A DNA stretch of 64,000 bases from Sipunculus nudus (taxonomy: Eukaryota; Annelida; Sipuncula; Golfingiida; Sipunculidae): contig CM049307.1 in the NCBI GenBank assembly GCA_026874595.1, positions 94,154,330 to 94,218,329 of the forward strand, written 5' to 3'. Position 1 is the first letter of the stretch; each line of letters begins with the position of its first letter. Positions 1 to 11,195 of this stretch are shown here, one piece after another. The position numbers and the translations under genes are program-made. The notes beneath the pieces are model-generated. The model searched no databases. It saw only the letters and a list, made by a program, of their open reading frames with translations, and was not told the DNA's origin.

Positions 1-1429
1 TTATTCTGTTGTATCAATATCTGCTTTGGACATTTTTGTATTATGCATATTTAATGAGATAATTTGCAAATTTGAATAAATCAGCAAAAATTAATATATT
101 ATACATAAATATATTGAAATTTTGACTTTAAATAGCCAGAGTCATGTAATTTTAGTACAAAAATATAACATCAGTTTCAATCAAATCTGGGTTTTTTTTT
201 ATCATTTAGCATACAATTTATGCAGATTAGTCAAATACTTAAATTTATTGTTGATATATGCATTTTTTTATAGGAACATCCTAACATTGCAAATACTGAT
301 CCTTTTACTGACTTAGTCTTATTATGAACATTGCATATTAAAATTTTTGCTTTTAGTAGGCCAGAGTAATGTAATTTTGGTGCAAAATACTCAAATTGTA
401 TCAAATATTACATCAGTTTATATCAAATTTAGTTTTTAGGAATTAATTTGCAGATAATTATGCAAATTAGGCAAATACTTAAATGTATTGCTAATATATG
501 CATTCTTTATCAAAGGAACATCCTGACAAAGTAGATACTCATCCTTTTACTGACAATATTATGTATTCTGTTCATCATTTAAATTCAGTGTTTGCCTGCT
601 TACTCAGCTGCCGAGTGGTGAATGATCTTCCCCTTAGCTAGTTATTAATATGTAATTAGCTAATTTGCATACATAATAAACAAAAGGCCAAATCATGATT
701 ATCTTATCTTTTGTGCCAACTGGGGGTGCAGCCCCTTATTTTTTATGTTTAGAAGCTCATATTTACATGCGAAAAAAACTATACAGTTTAAAAACTAAAG
801 CATATTTGATAAAAAGTGAATTTACATTATACGGAACAGATCTTCTGGCTAATTTTCTATTCTTGTTATATTCCCCAAGTGCATACATTTTTCGTTGCCT
901 ACTATGTAGGTCTACATAAAGAACTGTCAATTTTTTGACCCTCACAAAAATATAATAATATAAAATATTATAATATAATGATATGAAATATATATAATAT
1001 ATAATAATATAAATATATATAATTAATATTATATTACTTTGACATTCGTAGCCAGTAGTGTTCAGAATTTTTAACTTTATCTCTGTTTATAAACAGGATA
1101 GTTTAGAGGTCTTTGATACGATATTTGGCTTGTTAACTGACATGTGTAAAATCCCATGCCCTTTTGAACTCATTCCAGATAATCTTTTAGCTTCCATCAA
1201 ACACTGCTGACCGGAAACAAACAAAGATTAATTCTTGCCATTAAACATTAAAAATGTAGCAATGCTGGCCACGAAGATAATATTATTAGGTTTATTAAAT
1301 ACTTTTATTTTAGAAATATAGAAACTAACACTATACAGTTTGTAACAGATCTATATAAATAAATGAAGGTAGTTGATATGAATACATGCATATCAGTATA
1401 TAAAATAAGGTCAACTGAGATGATAATTA
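1..1429. other. AT-rich sequence without a recognisable gene
   Basis: No coding region with a recognisable family is visible here. The stretch is very AT-rich, with a near-pure A/T patch around 945-1035. It contains the imperfect direct duplication listed separately. The short open frames have low-complexity composition and no motif. Confidence 0.6.
129..553. repeat. Imperfect tandem duplication, about 225-242 bp period, two copies
   Basis: Two consecutive copies share landmarks in the same order: GCCAGAGT then ATGTAATTTT (135 and 360), ACATCAGTTT, CAAATACTTAAAT, ATATATGCATT, GGAACATCCT, and CCTTTTACTGAC (301 and 543). The spacing between matching landmarks grows from about 225 to 242 bp, so the copies differ by small indels. 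Nothing codes for protein in either copy. Confidence 0.7.
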
Positions 1430-3230
1430 TTATGGTTGAAAATTAGCTATTCTCAACTTCAAAAGCTGGTTGTAAAAAAACGTAAATCATACTGGAATAA
1501 AGAGTTATCTAATGTTTGGGAAGATTTTCGATTTAAAGTTAAAACTTATGTATGATGGAAAGGAGACCAAGTGAGGCGGAGAAGATTACGCATGGAGTAT
1601 AATACAGCTAGAAGTTAATTCGATAAAATGTTCAGAGTTAAAGAACGTTTATATATCAGGGAGCGTTTAAATTTTATCGAGCAGAAATTTTTTTCTAATC
1701 AAAGAGAATTTTGGTGTCAAATAAAACAACTGGGGCCATCTAAATGTAAACGAGTGCCACGTGCAGTGACATCTGTTGATTCTACTTTGGAAGATCTGGC
1801 TGTGATTAAAACAAAATGGTTTCATGAATTCTCCCGGGTTGTACAGACAGCTGAGTTGTGTTGTTTCAAATTGTGCTTCATCCCACCTCAAGGGGATTAA
1901 AGATAATGTTAGGATAAGGGAGAATAACATGTTAGAGGGTTATGAAGAAAACGAAATGTTAAACTGTAGCATATCTTTTGATTAGATATGGTTATATAAC
2001 AATGAAAATATTGTTAAAGGTCTGAAAAATTAAAAAAAAGTAGGTACAGATAATATACCTGATATACTATTGAAATATCATCACGTGATACTTATGTTGT
2101 ACAGATTATTTGTCCATTTCTTTAGCAATAGAGTAGTGCTGTCGGTTTGGAATAAAGCTGTCATATCCCCGATTCTTAATCTCGGAAACGATTAATTTTA
2201 ATCGTTAAAGAGGTATAAGCTTACTGTCATGTGTCGGAAAAATCCATAGTGCGCTTTTAGAAAAATGAATCGCAAGTTATTGTGATTAAAATGTTACTTT
2301 TAACAGTTTTACCAAATTGTATAATGCAGGAGTTGTTCCTAGTATGGGGAGCTGTAAAAGCGCCACCTTGTGACAAGGTACAGAACGATATTCCTTGGGT
2401 GTTCACAGATTTCGCCTGTCCCGGTAATGGTAGCTGAGAAGGGGTGGACTTCATGTGCGGAGCGCAGATATATTAAAATTATGAAATTTTGGAACCTATT
2501 GTTCAATAGGGACTCGCAAAGATTAAGGAAGAACATTTTTGATTGACTCCATCGCAGTAAGAAAAATAGCTGGTGTGCTAATGAGGTAAAAATGCTTGAT
2601 AATATAAATATGTAAAAAAATCGAAAATAAAGAGGTCTGTTCAGTTATTGAAGCCAAGGAAAAAAATAAGTTTGTTTTTTAAGGAAAAATGGATTTCAGA
2701 TGTTAAAAATAAGCCAAAGCTGAGGACTTTTAAATTGATTTAAACAAATATAGAAAAAGAATCATATTGGAAAATGAATCTTTCTAGGCGAAAGTGGTCT
2801 TTGATGGCTCAATTGAGATGTGATATATAGTCTTTAAGAGTATAAACTGGTCGCTTATAGAACATTTAAGATTCTATGACTGGTAAATTACGAAAGCTTA
2901 TAGCTAACGGACGAATTTGTCAATATTGTAATAATAGCGACGTCGAAGATGAGATTCATTTTATATGCCGGTGTTCATTATATAATGTGCCTCGAACATT
3001 ACATTATAATAGTGTTTGCCGGGAGAATAATGATTTCAAAAACTTGGCTGTGCAGGAAAAGTTTGCATTTTTTTATCAAATCATGCTGAACTTATGTGTC
3101 AGTATTTAGTCACAGCATGGGGTAAGACAGTCACACTTAATTAATCCCACGTAAGTTTTGACAATGTGTTTTGAAAATGTTGTACAAGACACTTTAATAA
3201 ATAAACTACCTATCTATCTGTAAAAAAGCT
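1430..3230 (+). pseudogene. Decayed non-LTR retrotransposon (LINE) ORF2 remnant
   Basis: Reverse-transcriptase ORF pieces lie in order on the plus strand but in shifting frames with stops. At 1628-1900 is the pre-RT linker (FWCQIKQLGPSK, then a KWFHEF-type segment). At about 2040-2200 is an RT segment reading VGTDNIPDILLKY and VWNKAVISPIL, typical of the LINE RT palm. At about 2475-2615 is a segment with FWNRLFNRDSQRL-like residues (one position differs by frame). At 2876-3109 is the C-terminal Cys/His motif CQYCNN...VEDEIHF...CRCSLYN, the usual zinc-knuckle-like end of such ORFs. A possible 3' UTR with AATAAATAAA lies near 3195. The FADD catalytic box was not found. The element is surely inactive and the clade is not resolved. 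Confidence 0.75.
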
Positions 3231-3351
3231 ATTTTTATAAAAAGCATGAAGTCTGCCTTTATTATAATACGTGATATTACATGTGAATCTTCGAGTGGCG
3301 TCAGCATTTGAATTTAAAAACATATAATGTATCTGAATAATCAATGGTCAA

Positions 3352-3692
3352 TGATGAAAAAAAATAATAAAAGGTATTGTTCTCAGGCACGTATCAATCC
3401 CCCCCCCCCCCCCCCCCCGGCTCAATAATTTTTATTCTGATTTTCAATAGATTTTGAACAATTTTGAACTCCAGCCGCTAGGACATTTCTTTCAAGAAGA
3501 TAAAATAATACAATTTTGATAAGGTTTCCTTTGTTATCATGTGCTTTTACCTGTTTAGCAAAAAATCTGTTATTATCATGCTTTTCCCTGATCATATGAT
3601 ATTTTTATCGAAACATACAAAAAAGGTAAAAAAAATTGCCCGCCCGCAATGACTTATGAAAAAAATGCCTGAGAACAAAACTTTTTTTGGGC
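3352..3692. mobile_element. Harbinger-type MITE, degenerate copy
   Basis: This is the same element as the better copy at 48254-48543. Shared internal landmarks are CTTTCAAGAAGATAAAATAAT, GATAAG, TTTACCTGTT, AGCAAAA, TGTTATTATCAT and CCCTGATCATATGA. The ends retain the inverted motif: TTGTTCTCAGGCAC on the left and TGCCTGAGAACAAAAC followed by TTTTTTTGGGC on the right. A C18 run (3399-3418) has expanded near the left end. The left terminus is eroded, so the exact start and its TTA/TAA target duplication are uncertain. Confidence 0.65.
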
Positions 3693-5640
3693 TTAAACAT
3701 ATAGAACGTACGAGTCACCGAGACTCGACTGTATAGGCCATACACAAGGACTTTACATCAGAACATATAATATACACATCAGTTAAACTGCTATTATGTT
3801 TCATTGTCCAAATGTAAACCATTAAAATAAATTTTGGGTAACAAACAGCGCCGCCAATCTGGAATTTGATAGATATGTTATGTTTTCTTCCTTTATTAAA
3901 GAATTGACTAGGGTGATATAAGTTTATTGTTTACAGTTTACAGTTAAGGGGAGGATTTATCTGACATTTGATGTACATCTTTCAGTTCAATGAATACAAA
4001 TAAATGCATAGAGATTACTATTACTATATAGTTATATAGAGATTACTATACTCCCCGTGAGTGCAGGATGGGTCATAAAAGGGTTTAAACTTAATGAGAT
4101 AATAAAACCAAAGAAAAGTTTAATAATACTTATAAATATAAAAAAAACCAGATACAACATGTTGAATATAACTAGATTCTGTTTTCTTCTTTGAAGTTTC
4201 CAATATTTGTTTTCTTGCATATGAGCCAGGTGTGAATGAAAAGTTCAGATACAGTCGTCACCATAATAACAGATGATCAGATTAATAGTTATTGTGAAAC
4301 TGATCAGTCATATTTGAAATGTGAAACCCTATGAAAACCCTAACACGTAAAAGAAAAACATAAAATATGGTTTCAAATAAAACCAAACCATAATATGGAA
4401 AGAAGGCCCATATGGTATGCATGCAACATTAATCAAAAGTGTTATTTTACGGCATTTTAGATGTCGCTTCATATAAAAAGTATTAACATATAGGATTGGC
4501 AGACACAGACGCAGACGATTGCTTCATAGCCCTGGAGAACTGTGAGGCCTCGTTGATATTTTCTCACACAAAGATAATGAACACTAACTATGCTTTTATT
4601 TATTCAATGTTTCATTAAATAAAGGCCGATTTTATGAAAGTATAAACATAAGTTTTTCTGACCAGGTCTGGCGGCACCTAACATCATACACATATTATGA
4701 CATTAATTTTCTAAATCTATGGAAGCATGATCAATTACAACATACAGGAATAGTTTCTCATTGGCCGACGATGAATTCAACGAGTGCCGAGCTGTGACGA
4801 AGTATGCGGATGCTTATATGAAAACCGGCGCCCGCTAAGGAATTTATTTATATCAAAGCTTGCTGTTTAAACTGAGATTGTTCAAGATGCCACTAAGCCA
4901 AACGGAAATCAGCAAAGACAAGACTCATTGGAATAGCGGGAAATCCACACACAATCCACCTCCACAAAAGCCGCCGCGGGATACATCGTTGGCCTCCACA
5001 CAGCCGCTATATCATGTTTAAAACCCCTGTCTTTGCTGAGATGAGGTTTGTTCTTGTCGTTAGGTAGGAGAGTGACTGTAGACTGCGACAGGTTAAGTTT
5101 CCTGATCAAATCAAACTATATATAATATACATAATATGTGGTACTTGGAACTTATTGTGACCTGACCTCATGATATTACAAAGTTTATTATTTCTCTGTA
5201 TAAGTATATAATACCATAATGTTCTAGCAACCATGAAGCGACTCTAATCAACATACAGTATATATACGAACTATAGTAGGTGTCACAGGCATATTGTGTA
5301 ATTATAAATGAATTTCAAGCATACACAGTGATATAAAATATGAAATGATATACCTATGTATATTAGAAACATAACAGCATAGTCTAATGTACCTCCAAGC
5401 AGATTATATATACAAAAAATACATGACACGCCTTTAAACCTTTTTTTTCACGTAAAAAATTTAAATGCTTATATATTGCATGAAGACTCTGACAAACTAT
5501 GGATGTCTCAAAAATAGGCAACGAAAATATTACCATAATGGCATTTAAAGTTGTTTATATATAAACACAGACGGTCTGGTGTCTTAAAAATCATTGCTTT
5601 ATCTAAAGTATGTATACCATGCTCCTTATAGGTAATATCT
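3693..5640. other. Unassigned AT-rich intergenic sequence
   Basis: No recognisable protein, RNA gene or repeat family was seen. Open frames on both strands are short and have no family motif. This is probably the distal 3' flank of the gene at 6363-10673. Confidence 0.5.
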
Positions 5641-5646
5641 GTTACG

Positions 5647-5652
5647 TTTATT
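5647..5652 (-). terminator. Candidate poly(A) signal for the 6363-10673 gene
   Basis: On the minus strand this reads AATAAA. It is the first canonical signal I found downstream of the stop codon, about 710 bases away. The resulting long 3' UTR (5653-6362) has no other gene in it. This is only a positional candidate. A non-canonical signal nearer the stop, or a further 3' exon, is possible. Confidence 0.2.
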
Positions 5653-6362
5653 TGAACACTATATGTTGAACCCGCAAATGGCTCATTTTCAGGGTATACG
5701 GCAAATTATATTATACGATGCTAGGATACATAGGATTTCCCAAGAAATGACGTGTGTCAACGTATTTTAAAGTAAATCATCATCGTATTGATTAAAATGA
5801 TCGAAGCAGATGACCGTTCATTAAATATCTTTAGGTGTGCTGTTATATGTAGGGCATGAGATACACACCGAACAGTTTCGGTAAACTTTTCGATAGCAAA
5901 GTTAAAGAAGATAAATCTGGTTGGGTAAAGATTTACTAACAAACGAAGCTGTCAGATAACGCTCGTGTTCTAAGAAATAATCCCTTCGCCCAACCTTTTT
6001 AGGCCCAAGGTGTTCAAAATACCAAATGATGCACCGCATGTCTGTGCGTCGGATCGTCAAAGTTATCTGTTGTTTACACATAAGGCAACTCCTCGGAATC
6101 TGCTACGTCATAGCTCTTACAAACCCACTTGAACACTTGAAATAGCCGTTGAAAATGACGACGTGTTATATCAAAGCCACTTATCCTGATGCCACCCTTA
6201 TCCTGTTGCCACACATGAAAATAGCCCTCAGGAGGAACTGTCTAATATTTCAGACACAAGGTTTACTAGAGATTATGAACTAAATACGACGGAGAACACG
6301 TATATGATGGGTACAGCTGCTTTTTATGCAAAAGGAGAATGCTTCTTTAAATTAAAGGTAAT

Positions 6363-9300
6363 CTATGGGTATCCATGGACAACAAAACCAGTCAAAGAAT
6401 CCTCTTCCTCGGCTCTGATATACACTGGATTTATGGCTTTCAATCCACTATGGGATAAGGCCAGGTTAAACCTAACCAAAGGCTGTTGTTCATGTCGAGA
6501 CACTACATCTTTCAGAGCAACGAAAGCCTTTACTGATTCCGGAAACGGCTTGATATTCACATGATTTTTCCCCACCTGGCGACCAGGAAATTGCTGAAGC
6601 TGATCCCCTTCTTTGTAACACTTCGTGGGGATCAACTTTGCGAGTCCAGGCTCTGTTCCAATGTAGTGTCTCATATACAAATATGAAGACGTACTCTTTA
6701 AGTCTGAACAGATTTTGCTACAGATTTGAAAACATTGACATGCCTCATCTATCTTGTCCTCTTCTCCAGACACAGCTTGAACAAATTTAAGGATTCCTAG
6801 CATGAAGTGGCCATGGTGATCTTCTTTGTAGCGTTTTACCCATTGTTTGGCACATTCTACTGCAAAGTCAAGGTTATACTTGTCATAGTTGCCTTCCCCA
6901 CGGCGATTTCTAATATGTATCATTGCACTGACAATATCGGCGTAATTGTTCCTGAGAACAGTGGATAGCGTAAGCCGCTTCATTATTTCTTCAATGATGA
7001 AAACTAGCTCCTCATTCGAAAGTTCTTCCCAGTTTTTCCTTTGGGGCCCATGGCTCAGACTGGGTTTCTGTACAAGCCACCCGACGTCACATGGGATGTT
7101 ATCAGGAAGTGCTTGTATCATTTTAAGCACTTTGCCAGGGTGATCTACATGTAATAACAGTAAATCAAACCTTACCCTCTGTGCTTCGGTCACTAAATGA
7201 TCTGCGTCTTCATTTAGTCGGTCTTGGGTACGGAGAAAATCTATCGTATCCAGCGCTTCATGAGCCCTGTCGATGCAAACTTGAAGGAATTTTTCTGTTT
7301 CTGGTTTTCTGAGGAATTGGTTGAATGCCTTTCTATCTCCACGAAATTGCACATCAAGGTACAGACGGAGCACCTGCACTCTCACCCGAGCCTCCTGGGG
7401 AAACGGGAGTGGACTTTGTCTCCCTCTGGTGTGCGAGCGAGGGGTTGTCGGCATATGTTTTGCCATACCGAGAGCTGTGAGGGCTTCATCAAAATATGAC
7501 CTAGCTTTTTGAATTTCCCTTTTAACTTTCTCTCGGAAAACCCTTACTCGATACAACGATCCATACGTTGTTAATAGTGCAGAGTCGTCGCCTGTATATG
7601 TACTGACGGATTGACCCCTTCCGATCCCAAGAGCTGCATGTATTGTTGTGATAGAATTTGCGGGGTCGTCAAGCTCGTGCATATAAAATCTAGCTAACAG
7701 GGCTTGCATATGAGGATGCACATTCGTCCCTTGCAGGCTTTCAATTAATTTCACCAAATGTTTTGCAACTTGTCTTCCTTTGTAGGCTTTTTTCATAGTC
7801 TGTATGAAGGGTGACCAAAGAATAATGGCACCGTCTGCTTCTCTTTCACGTTTGATGAAAACGTGATGAATGATTTTAGACAGATCGTTTGGGTATGTCT
7901 TAGTCCGCTCAGCTAGTGCTAACACGTCCGAGATATAGCCATCGCACTGTCTGACACCCTTGTCACCATAGGCATGTTCGAGTATTTTATCTATTACACA
8001 CGTGCTTGCCAACTTGACCTCTCCATGTTTGTTGCACAGTAAGAAGTCATTGACGTATCCCAAATTGTCTGTGACGTGATCATACATGTCATCAGGGCCA
8101 ATTTGAAGGATTGCTTGAACAAGTTTTAAGCTCAACCTGAATTGACCGTATTTCCATATTATACAGCTCAGTTGAAGGACAAGTAGCTGCTCCGGTTCAG
8201 AGGTCTGTATGCACATTTTGATGTGTTGATCTAATTTTGAATGATCTTTCAAGAATGCCTGAAGACCAATTGGAAAAACACGATTCGTCCCTTGAATACT
8301 TCCATATTTCTTGTACAAATTGATAAACGCCATCTCATCCTCTTTCCGAAGAGTACCTGATACGAAGATACGGTTGCTAATTTCATAGTTCTGTTCGCCT
8401 CCTGTGTGACCTTTGCGTTCGTATCCCATTAGACGACGTGTTACTATCAGCTGAGCCTTGACTCTTGCATTTTCGAGTCTTTTGATCATGGTTCTAATGT
8501 TGCCATCTGTAATTTGATCATTGTCAATCATAAGAAGTAAAACGTGCTTGGAGTTGTTGTACAAGATCTGAAGCCCTTGATATAAGGCGTCATCTATCTT
8601 CAGAATTCGGACACAAGGGTATCTTTCCTTCAATTCAAATAGCAAGACCGTAGCAACTGTCGTGCCACCCCCAGACGCATCGTGATCAATATAGAACGGT
8701 TGTCTCTCTCGCTCTTTCCATTTAGTAAGTTTCAGTTTTTCTTCTAGTCTTTCTTTGGCTTCATGTATTTCAGTTCGACTAACGTAAGTTTGCTCCTTGT
8801 TATTTATATATATAGTCTCGGGTGTTATTGGGTGTCCTTTATGAAAATGTAAGCTTATTTCCTTTATTTTGTCATGAATCTCCCGTGGTTCCATATCATG
8901 AAAGTTGATCTTTCCTATGTCACGATGATACAGTTCCATATATGGCGCCAAGTGTGCCACGTCAGCATCAGTTAAGTAGGCCTCCCCAAACTGCCCTGGA
9001 AAGAAATATTTTATTTCTTCTTGGGGAGCTTGGAACAACCGTCCCAACATACAGGCAAAACTCCGATGAGACGAATAGAGTAATACCCTGTTTTGTGTTG
9101 CCAATTTCACGTCTAATATTTCTTCAGATTCAGTATGGTCAAGATGAACTTCCACAAAGGCAGATGCTTCATATGAAACTACATAATCAATCTCCTGTAG
9201 GACATCTTTGATACCATAAACCATTTCTTGCATTCCATCTGAAGCTTCTCCACTCTGAACTAGAACCATCAGCAGAACACTCTTGGGCATCTGTGATTGG

Positions 9301-10673
9301 TCTAAAATACTGCTGAGAAGTTTAGTAATTTTCATTCTTGCTTTACCAAACTTTTCCAAGCTTTGTGGACACTTTGTTTCACTGCAACCATTGGCCAGTA
9401 TCCAAATTGCCTTCTGGCCTAAGATAATATTCTGTCTTTCAAATTCCGATATGTCTTTCGTTTCCTCATATGTTATAATCTGAAAAGCCTTGTGTTTGCT
9501 CAGAATTTCAGCCGTTTTATCATGTATCCCGCTACCCCGTGAATTGTGATCTAAATCTATGATGACATCCCAAGGAATACAACCAAGGTGTTGGCAAAGT
9601 TCTTTAAGGTCGGATTTGTTCACGTGTTGGAAATTTGGGGAATTTACGAGAAGGATTTTAAAGGCGTCCTTATTTTCAGGAAGCATTCTTTCGACCTCAT
9701 CCGCCTTTTCTTTATCATGTATGACCTCTTTTTGTTCCTTTCCTTCTTTTAAGTGATCAAACATGTGCTCTTGCTTTTCGACAATTTGATCCAATTTTGC
9801 ATTGGTGCGTGACATTTCTTCTGCGACTGTTTTTGCTATGGTATCTTTTACTTCACCGAAAATATCAAGCAATGTCGTTTGAGAGGTTATTCCATTTAAA
9901 AGGTTGTTCATCCTTTCCATGCAGACCTTCTGGTGTTGAGCGTCCCATTTAAGGACCATACTTCTGATGGCCTCGCAATCTTCTCTCATTATTTTCAAAT
10001 GTTCCTTTTGTTCTACAGTAACTTCCTTTTGTTTACTTATTGTGTTTTCAATACTTGCAACCATCTCCAGGGCTGCATTTGTGTCATGTACTATGAGCAA
10101 AGCAGTTCTTTCATTGTACTTTTTGCACTCTTCATCGTCTAGGGTGTGTCCTTTCCATTTAGTGATTTCACTTTCTTCAGCACCGAGGCGTATGAGGATA
10201 TCTGCCAGTTTCTTCCATTCTGTGTCAAATGTAACATCATCATACCCAACAGTGCTGATGTGACCATACAATATACTTCTGCTCCTTCGAAGGCGAACGA
10301 GATCTGCACTACGAGAGGGGTCATTGGTCATTGGAGACTCATGCCAGTTGCCGGTTGTGTAAGGGGGAGGTTCTTTACATAGTATTTGGATGAGCAAAAT
10401 CAAAAGAGTGAGATCAAATTTGTCTGATCCATGGTGTTCTTTTCCGTAGAGTAACTTAAACTGATCTTTGTTCAATTTAGGTTTACCTGGTCCTTTCGAG
10501 CCTCTCAGGTATTGTCTCATTTCTGCTTTTTGCCTCGTTAGAAGTGTCCGGAGATTCGGTTTGACTAGGGAATCAAAGATTTTCCTCACGACAGGGGTAC
10601 CCACTTCAATCAGTAGACACGAAAGGCGAATGCCGTTTTGAATATTCTTCCCATATGGATTTGCTTCTGCCAT
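6363..10673 (-). CDS. HEPN (DZIP3-type) - SAMD9-like STAND NTPase protein
   Basis: A 1436-residue protein in one exon. Residues 1-180 match the DZIP3-type HEPN domain (NGIRLSCLLIEVGTPVVR, then FDLTLLILLI, then RSILYGH at 132-138, the Rx4-6H HEPN motif). About 200-330 is charged and coiled-coil-like. About 335-560 is a SIR2/Rossmann-like region (KILLVNSPN, WDVIIDLDHNS) resembling the region before the NTPase in SAMD9-family proteins. The P-loop is HDASGGGTT (664-672), with SAMD9-like GGTT and no GK[ST] lysine. A Walker B-like VLLLMIDND follows at 711-719. From about 860 to 1330 the chain is helical and TPR-like. The last 100 residues look OB-fold-like (VRFNLALSHSGLKAIN). The start is chosen because the ATG has a good context (A at -3, G at +4) and follows a splice acceptor by five bases. 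Its paralogue is at 33539-37753. By family, a cytosolic innate-immunity protein is inferred; the exact ligand or target is unknown. No frameshift is seen. Confidence 0.88.
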   Translation of the reverse strand: MAEANPYGKNIQNGIRLSCLLIEVGTPVVRKIFDSLVKPNLRTLLTRQKAEMRQYLRGSKGPGKPKLNKDQFKLLYGKEHHGSDKFDLTLLILLIQILCKEPPPYTTGNWHESPMTNDPSRSADLVRLRRSRSILYGHISTVGYDDVTFDTEWKKLADILIRLGAEESEITKWKGHTLDDEECKKYNERTALLIVHDTNAALEMVASIENTISKQKEVTVEQKEHLKIMREDCEAIRSMVLKWDAQHQKVCMERMNNLLNGITSQTTLLDIFGEVKDTIAKTVAEEMSRTNAKLDQIVEKQEHMFDHLKEGKEQKEVIHDKEKADEVERMLPENKDAFKILLVNSPNFQHVNKSDLKELCQHLGCIPWDVIIDLDHNSRGSGIHDKTAEILSKHKAFQIITYEETKDISEFERQNIILGQKAIWILANGCSETKCPQSLEKFGKARMKITKLLSSILDQSQMPKSVLLMVLVQSGEASDGMQEMVYGIKDVLQEIDYVVSYEASAFVEVHLDHTESEEILDVKLATQNRVLLYSSHRSFACMLGRLFQAPQEEIKYFFPGQFGEAYLTDADVAHLAPYMELYHRDIGKINFHDMEPREIHDKIKEISLHFHKGHPITPETIYINNKEQTYVSRTEIHEAKERLEEKLKLTKWKERERQPFYIDHDASGGGTTVATVLLFELKERYPCVRILKIDDALYQGLQILYNNSKHVLLLMIDNDQITDGNIRTMIKRLENARVKAQLIVTRRLMGYERKGHTGGEQNYEISNRIFVSGTLRKEDEMAFINLYKKYGSIQGTNRVFPIGLQAFLKDHSKLDQHIKMCIQTSEPEQLLVLQLSCIIWKYGQFRLSLKLVQAILQIGPDDMYDHVTDNLGYVNDFLLCNKHGEVKLASTCVIDKILEHAYGDKGVRQCDGYISDVLALAERTKTYPNDLSKIIHHVFIKREREADGAIILWSPFIQTMKKAYKGRQVAKHLVKLIESLQGTNVHPHMQALLARFYMHELDDPANSITTIHAALGIGRGQSVSTYTGDDSALLTTYGSLYRVRVFREKVKREIQKARSYFDEALTALGMAKHMPTTPRSHTRGRQSPLPFPQEARVRVQVLRLYLDVQFRGDRKAFNQFLRKPETEKFLQVCIDRAHEALDTIDFLRTQDRLNEDADHLVTEAQRVRFDLLLLHVDHPGKVLKMIQALPDNIPCDVGWLVQKPSLSHGPQRKNWEELSNEELVFIIEEIMKRLTLSTVLRNNYADIVSAMIHIRNRRGEGNYDKYNLDFAVECAKQWVKRYKEDHHGHFMLGILKFVQAVSGEEDKIDEACQCFQICSKICSDLKSTSSYLYMRHYIGTEPGLAKLIPTKCYKEGDQLQQFPGRQVGKNHVNIKPFPESVKAFVALKDVVSRHEQQPLVRFNLALSHSGLKAINPVYIRAEEEDSLTGFVVHGYP

Positions 10674-10678
10674 TTTAC

Positions 10679-10690
10679 CTGAAAAGATCA
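10679..10690 (-). other. Predicted 3' splice acceptor upstream of the HEPN-SAMD9-like ATG
   Basis: On the minus strand the sequence TGATCTTTTCAG ends at 10679, and the coding ATG begins five bases later (GTAAAATGG). The pyrimidine tract plus CAG fits an intron 3' end. The mature mRNA would then carry one or more non-coding exons from further right. The paralogous gene has the same arrangement, which raises confidence. The donor and first exon are not identifiable by eye. Confidence 0.6.
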
Positions 10691-11146
10691 GATTATTTTC
10701 ATTTGATTTATTTTGTTGTTATTCTTGCAATATAAATTACAAGCTGAAAAAAATGGTGGAGATTAGAAAAGTCGACTCACAAATGAGAAAAATGGTCTTA
10801 CAGCTGGACTTAAGCTCCGTGATAGAATGTAGCTACCAGAAATTTAATTAAATCATTCACTGCCAACTTAGAAGTTAGACCAACAAAAAGGGTTGATGAT
10901 GCATGAGGTGCAGATTAAGCCAATGTTTGTTCGAAAGACGTCACAGTTACAGGGATTGCATGATTGAAATATTTGGTTATATTGATATAAGAAAGATGAC
11001 CAATAGGATTGTTCTGAATAAGTGTTACAGCAAACGCAAGTTTTCAGATATTATTTTAATAGACCCATGCGTCATTCTGCCTAAATTTCCTAACCATTTC
11101 TGGACTGAGGAGAAAGCCTACTCCTTGCGCACTCCTCCGCGTCGCT
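10691..11146. other. Upstream flank of the first HEPN-SAMD9-like gene
   Basis: Intron or upstream sequence of the gene at 6363-10673, with no recognisable coding content. The open frame on the plus strand at 10903-11196 ends in a poly-proline run made by the C-tract and is not credible as a gene. Confidence 0.5.
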
Positions 11147-11195
11147 CCCCCCCCCCCCCCCCCCCAGCCCCTTCTAAAATTTTGTATCCGCCCTG
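11147..11195. mobile_element. hAT-like transposon end with poly-C tract
   Basis: A C-run (11147-11165) is followed by AGCCCCTTCTAAAATTTTG and TATCCGCCCTG. The reverse complement begins CAGGGCGGATACA, close to the CAGGGGCGGAT terminus common in hAT elements. The same block (C-run, GCCCTTTCCTTAAAT, TGTATCCGCCCCTG) recurs at 12109-12153. The partner termini were not located, so these are terminal fragments. Confidence 0.4.

Noticed and set aside
6304-6564. Plus-strand open frames overlapping both giant genes (for example 6304-6564, 7224-7499, 9967-10263, 33411-33704, 35753-36082)
   Set aside because: They lie antisense within strong minus-strand coding sequence, have no motifs and no consistent start context. 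They are shadow frames.
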